Origin: Candidatus Altimarinota bacterium
Lineage (GTDB): Bacteria > Patescibacteriota > Gracilibacteria > UM-FILTER-43-11
Assembly (NCBI GenBank): GCA_028281045.1
Contig: JANQKP010000004.1
Location: 1 to 64,000, forward strand
Direction: 5' to 3'
Length of the DNA stretch: 64,000 nucleotides
In this document: positions 32,966 to 41,810 of the stretch, piece by piece
Position numbering within the stretch: the stretch's first letter is position 1
How the letters are laid out: every line of letters starts with the position of its first letter
Made by a program: the position numbers and the translations under genes
Notes under the pieces: generated by a model
Told to the model about the DNA's origin: nothing
The model's database searches: none
The model's input: only the letters and a program-made list of their open reading frames with translations

Positions 32966-33889
32966 ATGAAAAACAAACTCAAATCTTTCTTTAAGGCCCT
33001 TGCTCCCTATGCTCTCATGAGCATGGCGCTTTTTTTGGTTTTAAAAACAGATATTGCATTGGCGCAAAATACACTAGGAACTGAGGTAGATCCTTTTCAG
33101 TTCCTAAAAGATGAACTACCAGATAATTTGCAAGTAGATGTGACTAAATCTGGAGAAGAGCTGGCTATAGACTTTGTATTAAACCTCATTCGGATTGCTA
33201 AGTTCCTCATTGGAGGAGTGGCTCTTATTTTTGGAATCCTTTACGCTCTAAACCTTGTTTTTGCTAGAGGTCGCGAAGAAGTGATAAACAAGCAAAAACA
33301 AAATTTCCTATGGCTGGCGACTGGATTCATTATTCTTCTGGTTTCTGATCAGTTTGCCGCTATTTTCAATCCAGAAAGAGCTACCGCAGAAGAGTTTATA
33401 GACTTTAAGGCTACGAATGATCAACTGAGAGACATCACCAGTTACCTCACCTGGCTATTTGGTTCTATTTCTATTCTGATGATGACCATCAGTGGATTTA
33501 GACTGATCACCGCCAGTGGCGAAGAAGAAGTGATCAACAAGGAAAAGAAGCATATCACCTGGAGTGGTATTGGGCTTTTAACCATTCTTCTCGCCAATAA
33601 CATTGTGAATGCAATTTATGTGACCAACCAGGACACGGGTGAATTTGAAGGCGTAGCAAGCACCCAAACGGCAGCCGCTGAAATTGCTGGAGTCATTAGA
33701 CTTCTTCTCGTATTCTTGGGGCCTATCGCTGTACTATTTACGATTTACGCTGGGTTCACCTACCTCACCGCCTTTGATAACGAAGAAAGACAAAGTAAGG
33801 CAAGACGCCTTATTGTGGCCGGAGTCACGGGAATCATCATTGTTTACAGTGCCTTCGCTATTGTTAATACCTTTATTTCAGGACTTTAA
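32966..33889 (+). CDS. Membrane protein with three VirB2/TrbC-like repeats (copy 1)
   Basis: 307 residues: signal peptide (about 1-33, ending ALAQ), a short extracellular stretch, then three two-helix repeats at about 72-135, 155-220 and 235-305. Each repeat pairs a first helix ending in a small-residue/aromatic G-x-x-x-x-x-A motif, a charged cytoplasmic loop (REEVINKQKQNF, EEEVINKEKKHI, EERQSKARRL) and a second helix. This loop pattern is that of TrbC/VirB2-type pilin-like proteins, which normally have a single pair of helices, so this is a triplicated form. Function unknown; a membrane scaffold for pilus or secretion is possible. The next gene starts at the TAATG overlap. Confidence 0.75.
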   Translation: MKNKLKSFFKALAPYALMSMALFLVLKTDIALAQNTLGTEVDPFQFLKDELPDNLQVDVTKSGEELAIDFVLNLIRIAKFLIGGVALIFGILYALNLVFARGREEVINKQKQNFLWLATGFIILLVSDQFAAIFNPERATAEEFIDFKATNDQLRDITSYLTWLFGSISILMMTISGFRLITASGEEEVINKEKKHITWSGIGLLTILLANNIVNAIYVTNQDTGEFEGVASTQTAAAEIAGVIRLLLVFLGPIAVLFTIYAGFTYLTAFDNEERQSKARRLIVAGVTGIIIVYSAFAIVNTFISGL

Positions 33890-35202
33890 TGAAAAAATTA
33901 TTCGCTTCCATCACCGCTAGTTTTCTTCTGCTGATTTCTTTCAGCCCCCTAGCTGTTGCTCAAAGTAATCCTTTTGATACTTTAGATATCATTGAAGATA
34001 AACTGGGAGAAAGTGACATTGAAATTATCGATTACGATGACAATCGTGGAACTCAAGGATGGGGCAGCCTAAATGCTGAGCTCATTGAGCTTTTAAGCGG
34101 AGTTGGGAATAATTTAGGAGAGATTCAGGACGATATTCTTTCAGATAAAGAACCAGGAGACACCACCATCACCCGTGATGATGTAAAAGCCCTAGTTGAA
34201 GAGCGCTTTTTAGAGCGCCTCGATGAAGGACCTGAAATCATGCCTTCTCTTTTTGGTAATTTCTCTTTTGCAGAAACCAGTGCCATATTAGAGGCTAATG
34301 CAGGAAGCCTAGATGACCTAGTACAAACTCTAAACAGTGAAAATCAGGCAGTGGCTTCAAACACCGTTAGACTTTACATCGAAGATGCCACAAGTTCTAT
34401 TATTGCAGAGCTTAGATTCAGCGGTGAAAGCCAGGTGAATCAGGCCCTACTAACCGTAGCAGAAGCTTTTAGAAACATTGCAGGAGCTTTAGCCGTTCTA
34501 TTTATTGTGATCAGTGGAATCCAAATGGTGATGGCTGGTGGAGATGAAACCAAGATCACAGAGCAAAGAAAAAGCATTGTTTACGCCCTTGTGGGACTTG
34601 TAGCCATTGTGCTCATTGAAAGAATGATCGCTATTGTTTATGGCGTACCAGGAGCCGAACGCGGCATTCAAATTGCCGACGTGGGGCAAAGATTCAGCAA
34701 CGAAGTTCTGGGACTTGTAGCCTTCATAAAAGGGCTAGTAGGTTCTGTAGCTGTGGCCATGATTATGATCGCTGGATTCCGCACTATCTTCTCTGCGGGT
34801 GAAGAAGATCAAATCATCAAACAACGTCGTGCTATCACTTGGACTGTGGTTGGAATTATTCTCATCATTCTGAACCAAGTGATCATTGAAAACATCTTTA
34901 TTCTGCCTTCAGCACGTGAAATCCAAGACAGCCTTGCAGGCGTGCCAATTGAAAGCCAAGTCTCTATTACCGCAGGGAATGTAAGCGCTATTATTGTGAC
35001 CCTCGGACAGTTTGCCAACTTCCTCCTCACCTTTGTGGGAGTACTTGCCCTTGCTGCCCTATTCTATGGCGCTGGCCTTATGGTAGCGAACTACGGAAAC
35101 GATGAACTCATTGAAAAAGCGAAAAAGATCATTCGCAATGCCATCATTGGAATCATGGTAATCATCGCTTCATTTGCGCTTATTAATACGATTATTATCT
35201 AG
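33889..35202 (+). CDS. Membrane protein with three VirB2/TrbC-like repeats (copy 2)
   Basis: 437 residues: signal peptide (about 1-24, ending AVAQ), an acidic, mostly helical extracellular region of about 165 residues, then three two-helix repeats (about 200-255, 280-340 and 365-437) with loops [29 protein letters not shown] and [14 protein letters not shown]. It is a diverged paralogue of the preceding gene with a much larger external N-terminal region, and is translationally coupled to it (TAATG). The two probably form one membrane complex (inference). Ends in TAG, 50 bp before aroC. Confidence 0.75.
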   Translation: MKKLFASITASFLLLISFSPLAVAQSNPFDTLDIIEDKLGESDIEIIDYDDNRGTQGWGSLNAELIELLSGVGNNLGEIQDDILSDKEPGDTTITRDDVKALVEERFLERLDEGPEIMPSLFGNFSFAETSAILEANAGSLDDLVQTLNSENQAVASNTVRLYIEDATSSIIAELRFSGESQVNQALLTVAEAFRNIAGALAVLFIVISGIQMVMAGGDETKITEQRKSIVYALVGLVAIVLIERMIAIVYGVPGAERGIQIADVGQRFSNEVLGLVAFIKGLVGSVAVAMIMIAGFRTIFSAGEEDQIIKQRRAITWTVVGIILIILNQVIIENIFILPSAREIQDSLAGVPIESQVSITAGNVSAIIVTLGQFANFLLTFVGVLALAALFYGAGLMVANYGNDELIEKAKKIIRNAIIGIMVIIASFALINTIII

Positions 35203-35252
35203 TTAAATCCCCCATTATAAGGTACAATGATCTGTGCTTTATTATTTTTGCT

Positions 35253-36329
35253 ATGTCTGGAAATACCTTTGGAAATCTTTTCAAAATAACCACTTGGGGC
35301 GAATCTCATGGCCCTGGCGTTGGTGTTGTAATCGATGGCTGCCCTGCAGGGATCGAGATTTCTGAAAAGGAAATTCAGAAAGAATTAGACCGTAGAAAAC
35401 CAGGGCAAAGCAAAATCACCACCCCTAGAAAAGAAGCCGATAGTGTAGAAATTCTTTCTGGAGTTTTCGAGGGTAAAACCACAGGAACTCCTATTAGTTT
35501 AATGGTGAAAAATAAAGATCAGATGAGCAATCACTACGGGAAAACGAAAGACAAGTACCGCCCAAGCCATGCCGATTACGTTTACGACGTAAAATACGGA
35601 TTCAGAGACCACCGTGGAGGTGGAAGAGCCTCTGCCCGTGAAACCATTGGCCGTGTTGCTGCTGGAGCCATTGCCAAAAAGATCTTAAAGAAGCATAAAG
35701 TAGAAATCATTGCTTATGTGACCAAGATTCACGCGCTTTCTGCCGATATCAATCCAGCCAAAGTAAAAGCCGCTGATGTAGAAAAAAACGCCGTACGTTG
35801 TCCAGATCAAAAAATGGCCAAAGAAATGATCAAGGCCATTGAAAAAGTACGTGATGAAGGAGATAGCGTAGGTGGTGTTGTGGAATGTGTTATTAAAGGC
35901 ACCCCAGCAGGCATTGGAAGCCCGGTGTTTAATAAGCTTGAAGCGAGACTCGCTCAAGGCGTTATGAGTTTGCCAGCCACTAAAGGATTTGAAATTGGAT
36001 CTGGTTTCGCTGGAACCGACTTAAAAGGCTCAGAACATAACGATGCGATTAAATCTGCTGGTAAAAAAGTAACCACACTTACCAATAATGCCGGTGGAAT
36101 TGTGGGCGGAATCTCTAACGGAGAAAATATTCTATTCCGCGTAGCGTTTAAACCAACCGCCACGATTTTCAAGAAGCAAAAAACCGTAGATAAAAAATTA
36201 AAGAACACGGATATTCAAATGATGGGTCGTCATGACCCATGTGTAGTGCCGCGTGCTATTCCTATTGTAGAAGCCATGGCAGCACTTGTACTTGTAGATG
36301 AGCTTCTGATTCAAAAAACAGTGAGGTAG
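35253..36329 (+). CDS. aroC: Chorismate synthase
   Basis: 358 residues. Makes chorismate from 5-enolpyruvylshikimate-3-phosphate using reduced FMN. Signatures: [14 protein letters not shown] at the start, RPSHADY, the [20 protein letters not shown] block, and the C-terminal [17 protein letters not shown]. Complete and normal in length. No other shikimate or aromatic amino acid gene lies nearby, and such pathways are usually incomplete in CPR genomes. A TACAAT box lies about 25 bases upstream, without a good -35 partner. Confidence 0.96.
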   Translation: MSGNTFGNLFKITTWGESHGPGVGVVIDGCPAGIEISEKEIQKELDRRKPGQSKITTPRKEADSVEILSGVFEGKTTGTPISLMVKNKDQMSNHYGKTKDKYRPSHADYVYDVKYGFRDHRGGGRASARETIGRVAAGAIAKKILKKHKVEIIAYVTKIHALSADINPAKVKAADVEKNAVRCPDQKMAKEMIKAIEKVRDEGDSVGGVVECVIKGTPAGIGSPVFNKLEARLAQGVMSLPATKGFEIGSGFAGTDLKGSEHNDAIKSAGKKVTTLTNNAGGIVGGISNGENILFRVAFKPTATIFKKQKTVDKKLKNTDIQMMGRHDPCVVPRAIPIVEAMAALVLVDELLIQKTVR

Positions 36330-36339
36330 CAGCTGCTAC
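36326..36339 (+). other. Perfect 14-bp palindrome over the aroC stop
   Basis: GTAGCAGCTGCTAC is its own reverse complement and contains the aroC TAG. Without a T-run it is unlikely to be a terminator; it could be a protein-binding dyad for the next gene. Confidence 0.35.
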
Positions 36340-36388
36340 AGCTCCAAAATAAAAAATGAGATAAGATCATCTCGCTTAACCAAAAAAA

Positions 36389-38473
36389 ATGAAATACGAT
36401 TACGATGCAATTGTAATAGGCGCAGGCTCAGGTGGGCTCACGTCTTCTATTGGACTAGCTAAACTTGGAAAGAAAGTGCTTCTTATAGAGAAGTATCTTA
36501 TGGGTGGTGAATGTACCAATAGTGGATGTATTCCTAGCAAGAACCTTATTCACCATGCGCGTGAATATGCTATTGCTAAAAAAAGAGGTGGGGACACGAA
36601 AGAATTGGAAGAATACAGAAATTCTATTCTTGGAAAAGTAAGATCCAAGATAGAACATATTCGCAGTGAAGAATCTCCAGAGATTTTAGAAAAACTAGGC
36701 GTAAAAGTAGTGATTGGGAAAGCTCAGTTCTTTGATAAACACACGGTTGAAGTAGGCAAAAAGAAATACACGGCTAGAAAATTTGTGATTGCCACAGGCT
36801 CAAGTCCAAGAATGCTTGATATTCCAGGGCTTGAAGAAGAAAAAACCTTAACCAATGAGAATTTATTCCACCTTAAAGAGATTCCAAAAAAACTGGTGAT
36901 TCTTGGAGGAGGTGCCATTGGCTGTGAAATGGCAGAAGCTTTTAATAACCTAGGCTCTGATGTTACCATCATCACCACTTCAATGCATATTATGCCTTTT
37001 GAAGAGTTAGATATTTCAAAATTGGCTGAAGAAAGCCTGAGAAAGAAAGGAATAAAGATTCAAACGCAAGGAACGATTACCTCATGTGAAAATGGGGAGG
37101 CTTTAATTAACTGCACAGAGGCCCATGGTAAAACCGTAGTAAAAATGCCTTACGATTACATTCTTATGGCCATTGGACGTGTGCCGAATAAGAAAGGATT
37201 AAATTTAGAGGCTGCTAATATTCACTTTGATGACCACGGAATTAAAGTAGATAAGCATTACAGAACGAATCAGAAGCATATTTTTGCTGTGGGAGATGTA
37301 GCCACAAGAGCCAAGTTCACGCACGTCGCCGATGATCAAGGGCGCCACGTGGTGAAAAAGATTCTGCTGCCTTTTGCAGGCGCAGATAATCAGAAACCTA
37401 TTCCTCATGTGACTTATTTAACCGAAGAAGTTGCTGGTGTAGGTTTAACTTATGATGCAGCCACTAAAATCTACGGCCCTAAAGAAGTGACTAAGATCGC
37501 GCTTCCTTTTGAAGCCGCTGATAGAGCCAAAACCGATGAAGCTCCTACGGGAACTATTATTATTGTGGCTAAAAAACTATCTGGACGCATTTTAGGGGCC
37601 CATATTATGGGTAAAAATGCTGGAGAACTTTTAAATACCTTTACGGTAGCGATTCAAAACAAGCTTTCGCTTTATAAGCTTAATAAAGTGATCTACCCTT
37701 ACCCGGTTCTTGGAAGGCTCATTAAAAAAGTTTCAGATGCATACCTAGCCGACACAGCAAAGAATGCAAAAGAAGACATTAAACATGTCATCAAAAAACA
37801 TTTCCCTAAAGTAACTGCGCTTATTTTCTGGGGAGCGCTGCTTTATTACTTCAACGAGTATAAAGAAGTAAACAATGTTACAAGCTTAGACTTAACCAAA
37901 CAGCTCTACAGCTATCTCACCACCACAAGCAGTGGGCCAATTATATTCATGGTGGCTTACGCACTGCGTCCTCTTATTCTTTTCCCTGCCTCGCTCTTAA
38001 CAGCACTTGCAGGAGCTCTATTTGGATTTTGGTGGGGGTCTCTATATACCTGGATTGGTGAAAATGCCTCAGCCAACTTTGCCTATGGTCTTGGAAGATT
38101 CCTTGGAAAAGATTTGATCAACGAAAATGAAATGGGCTTCATGGCTAACTGGAAAAAGAAAATCAATCAGAATGGGTTTATTTCTGTGCTGATCATGCGT
38201 CTCATTTTCCTTCCATTCGATCTCACCAACTACGGCTGTGGAATTCTGCGCGTTAAATGGCGTTCATACTTCCTGGCAACCCTTGTAGGGATCATTCCAG
38301 GTATGATGACCTTTGTTTCATTTGGTGCCTCTATTGAAAACATAGAAGCCTTTGATCCAAGTCAACTTGGACTAGACAGTCGCCAACTCTTAATCAGTGT
38401 ACTTCTATTCGTTGGTAGTCTTTACCTGAGCAAGATTGTGAAAAAGAGGCAGAAGAAAATGCTTGAAATGTAA
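36389..38473 (+). CDS. Flavin disulfide reductase fused to a TVP38/TMEM64 membrane domain
   Basis: 694 residues. Residues 1-460 form a pyridine nucleotide-disulfide oxidoreductase close to mercuric reductase/lipoamide dehydrogenase: FAD motif GAGSGG, redox-active pair in GGECTNSGCIPSK, NAD motif GGGAIGCE, FAD motif FAVGDVA, then the dimerisation domain. The usual C-terminal His-Pro of lipoamide dehydrogenase is not evident (the helix reads IYPYPVLG). Residues about 475-690 form a multi-helix TVP38/SNARE-associated (DedA-like) domain with ALAGALFGFWWGSLYTWIGE and RLIFLPFDLTNYGCG. TVP38-oxidoreductase fusions are known, but normally with the membrane domain first; here the order is reversed. 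Likely a membrane-tethered electron-transfer enzyme of unknown substrate. A bidirectional terminator follows. Confidence 0.88.
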   Translation: MKYDYDAIVIGAGSGGLTSSIGLAKLGKKVLLIEKYLMGGECTNSGCIPSKNLIHHAREYAIAKKRGGDTKELEEYRNSILGKVRSKIEHIRSEESPEILEKLGVKVVIGKAQFFDKHTVEVGKKKYTARKFVIATGSSPRMLDIPGLEEEKTLTNENLFHLKEIPKKLVILGGGAIGCEMAEAFNNLGSDVTIITTSMHIMPFEELDISKLAEESLRKKGIKIQTQGTITSCENGEALINCTEAHGKTVVKMPYDYILMAIGRVPNKKGLNLEAANIHFDDHGIKVDKHYRTNQKHIFAVGDVATRAKFTHVADDQGRHVVKKILLPFAGADNQKPIPHVTYLTEEVAGVGLTYDAATKIYGPKEVTKIALPFEAADRAKTDEAPTGTIIIVAKKLSGRILGAHIMGKNAGELLNTFTVAIQNKLSLYKLNKVIYPYPVLGRLIKKVSDAYLADTAKNAKEDIKHVIKKHFPKVTALIFWGALLYYFNEYKEVNNVTSLDLTKQLYSYLTTTSSGPIIFMVAYALRPLILFPASLLTALAGALFGFWWGSLYTWIGENASANFAYGLGRFLGKDLINENEMGFMANWKKKINQNGFISVLIMRLIFLPFDLTNYGCGILRVKWRSYFLATLVGIIPGMMTFVSFGASIENIEAFDPSQLGLDSRQLLISVLLFVGSLYLSKIVKKRQKKMLEM

Positions 38474-38478
38474 AACCA

Positions 38479-38504
38479 AAAAACCCCGCGAGCTGCGGGG
38501 TTTT
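38479..38504. terminator. Bidirectional terminator between convergent genes
   Basis: AACCCCGC, a GAGCT loop, GCGGGGTT, flanked by A-runs and T-runs. It can serve both the fusion gene and the convergent 117-aa gene. Confidence 0.88.
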
Positions 38505-38518
38505 AAATTGCAAACAAA

Positions 38519-38872
38519 TTACATTTTTTTCATTACTTCAGAAAGCCGTTTTGGCATGCTCATAAGCGCCATTAAGATTCCTAGAAGAAGTAGGTAGATT
38601 CCAGAAAGGATTTTACCAACTCCTACAAGTTTTAGGCGGAGTAATTCACTTGGAGCATTTTTAATGTCTACAAGTTGCCCAGAAAGCTCTGAATTTGCTG
38701 CAGCAGAGTCGCGCTGCGCCTTGGTGTTTTCACCAAAGTATTGAGCTTGGGTTTCATGAAGCGCGGCTTCTTGCCTACTTACTTCTTTATGCATATAAAT
38801 ACCCTGCCCTGCAAAGAGAAGAGAGACGATGATAAGAATCATCATGATGGGTTTCATAGGTTTATTCATCAT
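38519..38872 (-). CDS. Small two-helix membrane protein
   Basis: 117 residues. A hydrophobic N-terminal helix (about 7-25), a charged middle section of about 55 residues that is probably a coiled coil and extracytoplasmic, and a second hydrophobic helix (about 84-107) with a basic end. No family recognised. It stands alone between a terminator and msrB, on the opposite strand, with no obvious partner. Confidence 0.65.
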   Translation of the reverse strand: MMNKPMKPIMMILIIVSLLFAGQGIYMHKEVSRQEAALHETQAQYFGENTKAQRDSAAANSELSGQLVDIKNAPSELLRLKLVGVGKILSGIYLLLLGILMALMSMPKRLSEVMKKM

Positions 38873-39011
38873 ATTTATTTTTGTTTAATGAGTAAATTTA
38901 GGATGGTCATATTATAGCACTTTTTGGCTTACCCTGCAGCAAATCTTTGTATCACAGGCTACAAAAAAAGGTACACTATTTAAGTAAAATACATTGGCTA
39001 ATAAAAAACAT

Positions 39012-39395
39012 ATGAAAGAATTTGATAAAGAGGAGCTCAGAGAAAGGCTGACTCCTGAACAATATAAAGTGACTCAAGAAGAGGCCACTGAAAAACCTTT
39101 TGAGAATGAGTATCACGACTCTAAAGAAGAAGGGATGTATAGTTGCGTAGTTTGTGGGAACCCCCTCTTTAGTTCTGATACTAAGTTCGATTCTGGAACC
39201 GGTTGGCCAAGCTTTTACGACAAGGTAGAAGGAGCTATTGGAGAACGCGAAGACAATAAACTCTTCATGCGTAGAACCGAAGTGCACTGCGCTGAATGTA
39301 AGGCGCATCTGGGACACGTTTTCCCTGATGGACCGAATCCAACAGGCCTTCGCTACTGTATCAATAGTGCTTCGCTTGATTTAGATAAAAAGTAA
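39012..39395 (+). CDS. msrB: Peptide methionine-R-sulfoxide reductase
   Basis: 127 residues from the ATG at 39012; a TTG 18 bases upstream is less likely. Repairs methionine-R-sulfoxide in proteins. Zinc cysteines are present as CVVCGNPLF and [10 protein letters not shown], the GTGWPSF active-site segment is intact, and the catalytic cysteine is in [10 protein letters not shown]. No msrA is fused or adjacent. It may pair functionally with the disulfide reductase upstream in redox defence (inference). Confidence 0.95.
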   Translation: MKEFDKEELRERLTPEQYKVTQEEATEKPFENEYHDSKEEGMYSCVVCGNPLFSSDTKFDSGTGWPSFYDKVEGAIGEREDNKLFMRRTEVHCAECKAHLGHVFPDGPNPTGLRYCINSASLDLDKK

Positions 39396-39397
39396 GC

Positions 39398-39426
39398 TTG
39401 ATTTTAAGCGTATAAATAAGTAAAGT
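39398..39426 (+). promoter_or_regulatory. tRNA-Met promoter
   Basis: TTGATT (39398-39403), 17 bp, TAAAGT (39421-39426), 19 bases before the tRNA. The -35 box begins directly after the msrB stop. Confidence 0.65.
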
Positions 39427-39445
39427 TCTAGAGCATTTTTGACGT

Positions 39446-39522
39446 GTCACCATAGCTCAGTTGGTTAGAGCGCAGGACTCATAAGCCTGAGGTCCCTGGT
39501 TCAATTCCAGGTGGTGACACCA
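39446..39522 (+). tRNA. tRNA-Met (CAU), elongator type
   Basis: 77 nt with encoded CCA. Acceptor stem GTCACCA/TGGTGAC is fully paired including position 1-72, which excludes the initiator form. Anticodon loop CTCATAA gives CAU; a tRNA-Ile2 that needs lysidine cannot be fully excluded. The T arm reads GGTTCAATTCC. Confidence 0.93.
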
Positions 39523-39590
39523 TTTAAAGCTTTGTCTTTCTGGAAAAAAGCCGATTTTTTGTGTAAAATGAGGCAAATAATAAAAATAAA

Positions 39591-40727
39591 ATGACCAAAG
39601 ACAATATTCCAGAACGTTTCTTCCGCCTTGCTGTAGATAACGCCTTTAATCATGTCATCATTACAGATTTAGAGGGTACTATTATTTATGCCAACAAGGG
39701 GGTGGAAAAGATCACTGGCTTTAAAAGAAAAGAAGTTCTAGGGAAAACTCCTAGACTTTGGGGGAAGCAAATGGATCCTCCTTTTTACAAGAAGCTTTGG
39801 AAAACCATTAAGCAAGATAAGAAGCCTTTTCATGGAGAGGTGATCAATAAAAGAAAGAATGGAGAGCAATATATTGCCATAGGAACCATATCCCCTATTT
39901 TAGACGAAAAGAAAAAGCTCGTAGGCTTTATGGGTATTGAGGAAGACATTACGGAAAAGAAAAAATATGCAGAAATGCTGGAAAAAGAAGTAGCCAAGCG
40001 CACCAAAGAGCTGGAAGAAAAAATTGTGCAGCTCACCCAGCTTAAAAAAGAAAAAGATGACTTTATTACTTCAGCCTCCCATCAACTAAGAACGCCTGCC
40101 TCTGTGATCCAGATGCAGCTGGACATGATCAAAAGAGAGGTAGAAAAAATTTCCGGAGCAGAAGGCTTAATGGAAGAACTAGACGTGCTTACGGAAAACA
40201 ATAAAAGAGCCATCAATATAATGAATGATCTCTTCAGAATCGTAGAACTTGGAGAAAACTACGTCTCTCTTAAGCTTAAAAAGCTTAATCTAAAAGAACT
40301 TGTGGATCAGATCATTAAGTCTTACAACACTGAAATTAAGAAGAAAAAATTAAAAGTGACTGCCAGCATACCAAAAACCTTAAGCTTCAAAGGAGATGAG
40401 GGGAAAATTAAAAACGTTCTTATTGATTTAATCGATAACGCCATTGCCTACTCAAACGAAAAAGGAACTATTGAAATTGAGGCAGGTAAAAAGGGGAAGA
40501 AGGTTATTATTTCCGTTCGAGATGAAGGAATTGGAATCCCTCAAGAAGATCAGGTAAATATCTGTAATAAATTCTTCAGAGCTAAGAATGCCTATCTTAA
40601 AAAGACAGTGGGTACAGGCCTAGGGCTCACCATTGCCAAAACCATTGTTGAAGGCCACAAAGGTAAAATGGATTTCACCTCTGTAGAAAATGAAGGAAGC
40701 ACGTTTACAATTACTCTACCTGCTTAA
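39591..40727 (+). CDS. Orphan PAS sensor histidine kinase
   Basis: 378 residues, no membrane segment. A PAS domain with PAC motif (about 8-125: ITGFKRKEVLG, GFMGIEEDITE), a coiled-coil linker, a HisKA dimerisation domain with the H-box ASHQLRTP (about 158-165), and an ATPase domain with N-box LIDNAIAY, G1 DEGIGIP and G2 GTGLGL. It should autophosphorylate in the cytoplasm in response to a soluble signal. No response regulator lies nearby, so its partner is elsewhere. A TAAAAT box lies 23 bases before the ATG. Confidence 0.92.
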   Translation: MTKDNIPERFFRLAVDNAFNHVIITDLEGTIIYANKGVEKITGFKRKEVLGKTPRLWGKQMDPPFYKKLWKTIKQDKKPFHGEVINKRKNGEQYIAIGTISPILDEKKKLVGFMGIEEDITEKKKYAEMLEKEVAKRTKELEEKIVQLTQLKKEKDDFITSASHQLRTPASVIQMQLDMIKREVEKISGAEGLMEELDVLTENNKRAINIMNDLFRIVELGENYVSLKLKKLNLKELVDQIIKSYNTEIKKKKLKVTASIPKTLSFKGDEGKIKNVLIDLIDNAIAYSNEKGTIEIEAGKKGKKVIISVRDEGIGIPQEDQVNICNKFFRAKNAYLKKTVGTGLGLTIAKTIVEGHKGKMDFTSVENEGSTFTITLPA

Positions 40728-40764
40728 GGGCTGTGCTATAATTTTTGTAAGTTAACCAAAAACT

Positions 40765-41034
40765 ATGGAAATTGCTGTTTTTCTCAAGACTTTTATCGCT
40801 GTTTTTCTAGCCGAAATGGGAGATAAAACCCAACTTGCCGTTGTTGGCCTTGCCAGTGAAGAAACCAGTAAATGGACGGTGTTTATTGCCTCTTCTCTCG
40901 CCCTTATTGCCGTAACGGGAATTGGGGTTCTTGCCGGTGGTCTTGCGGCTAAATACATCAACCCTGTTTACGTGAAATATGGAGCTGGAACGCTATTTAT
41001 TGTCATTGGGCTACTCATCATTTTCAAAAAATAG
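40765..41034 (+). CDS. Half-size GDT1/TMEM165 (UPF0016) cation transporter
   Basis: 89 residues with three hydrophobic helices. The family motif E-x-G-D-K-T-Q is present as EMGDKTQLA near residue 17. Typical members carry two such repeats in about 190-230 residues; this has one, so it would have to act as a homodimer, or with another half elsewhere. The family exports Mn2+ or Ca2+ from the cytoplasm. A TATAAT box lies 23 bases upstream of the ATG. Confidence 0.82.
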   Translation: MEIAVFLKTFIAVFLAEMGDKTQLAVVGLASEETSKWTVFIASSLALIAVTGIGVLAGGLAAKYINPVYVKYGAGTLFIVIGLLIIFKK

Positions 41035-41043
41035 CTTAATACG

Positions 41044-41072
41044 TTGTATTTTCGCCTAAAAAAGCGTATAAT
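41044..41072 (+). promoter_or_regulatory. Promoter of the 186-aa membrane protein gene
   Basis: TTGTAT (41044-41049), 17 bp, TATAAT (41067-41072), 24 bases before the ATG. Confidence 0.8.
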
Positions 41073-41096
41073 ACACGCAGCAAAAAAAATATAAAA

Positions 41097-41657
41097 ATGG
41101 AAATTAATCTCAGCTGGGACCTATTCGTTATTGTCTTCTTTACGGTAATTATTGCCTACAGCTTTATTATTGGCCGAAATTCTACGCTGAAAGTGATCAT
41201 TGCCAGCTACATTGCGATTCTTGCTGCTGATGGGATTGGAAACATCATAGAACGCTATTTCCTAGGTGATGATCCCCTGATTAAACTGATCAACGTAGAC
41301 CAAGTAGATGAATCTCTGGTGGTCTTTAAGATCATGATCTTTGTGCTGACCATCGTACTCATTACCACCCGGGGCAGGTTCTCCATTAACATGGGTCGTG
41401 CTGGGGGTATTATGAATCTTATTCTCACCCTCACCTACGGGATTCTTTCTGCAGGGCTAATCACCTCTACCATTCTGCTTTATGCCTCTGGAGCTTCGCT
41501 AGTACAAGAAAGTATTAATGTGATGAACGAAGCGGTGCTAGTGATGTACAGAGACTCGTACATGGTGCAGATGATGATTAACAATTACAACGTGTGGTTC
41601 TCGCTGCCTGCAATCACCTTTGTCTTATCTAGCATGATCGCTGAGGAAACCGTGTAA
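41097..41657 (+). CDS. Conserved-looking membrane protein, CvpA-like layout
   Basis: 186 residues with about four hydrophobic helices (about 8-24, 31-46, 75-93, 105-130) and a C-terminal amphipathic/hydrophobic region. The alternation of short helices with small polar loops resembles CvpA-type membrane proteins, but I do not recognise a diagnostic motif. Located between the GDT1 half-transporter and tRNA-Lys with its own promoter. Function unknown. Confidence 0.65.
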   Translation: MEINLSWDLFVIVFFTVIIAYSFIIGRNSTLKVIIASYIAILAADGIGNIIERYFLGDDPLIKLINVDQVDESLVVFKIMIFVLTIVLITTRGRFSINMGRAGGIMNLILTLTYGILSAGLITSTILLYASGASLVQESINVMNEAVLVMYRDSYMVQMMINNYNVWFSLPAITFVLSSMIAEETV

Positions 41658-41664
41658 AATTAAA

Positions 41665-41693
41665 TTGACATTTCCCTATGCGATACGTAATAT
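41665..41693 (+). promoter_or_regulatory. tRNA-Lys promoter
   Basis: Consensus TTGACA (41665-41670), 17 bp, TAATAT (41688-41693), 28 bases before the tRNA. Confidence 0.8.
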
Positions 41694-41721
41694 ACATGGG
41701 CTCATTTTGAGCACTACTAAT

Positions 41722-41796
41722 GGGTGAGTAGCTCAGCGGTAGAGCAGCGGCCTTTTAAGCCGTTGGCCGAGGGTTCAAATCCCTCCTCACCCACCA
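41722..41796 (+). tRNA. tRNA-Lys (UUU)
   Basis: 75 nt with encoded CCA. Acceptor GGGTGAG/CTCACCC, D arm AGCTCAGCGGTAGAGC, anticodon loop CTTTTAA (UUU), T arm GGGTTCAAATCCC. The next ORF starts 14 bp after its 3' end with no terminator, so the mRNA is probably released by tRNA processing. Confidence 0.96.
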
Positions 41797-41810
41797 TTAA
41801 TTAAAACCCT

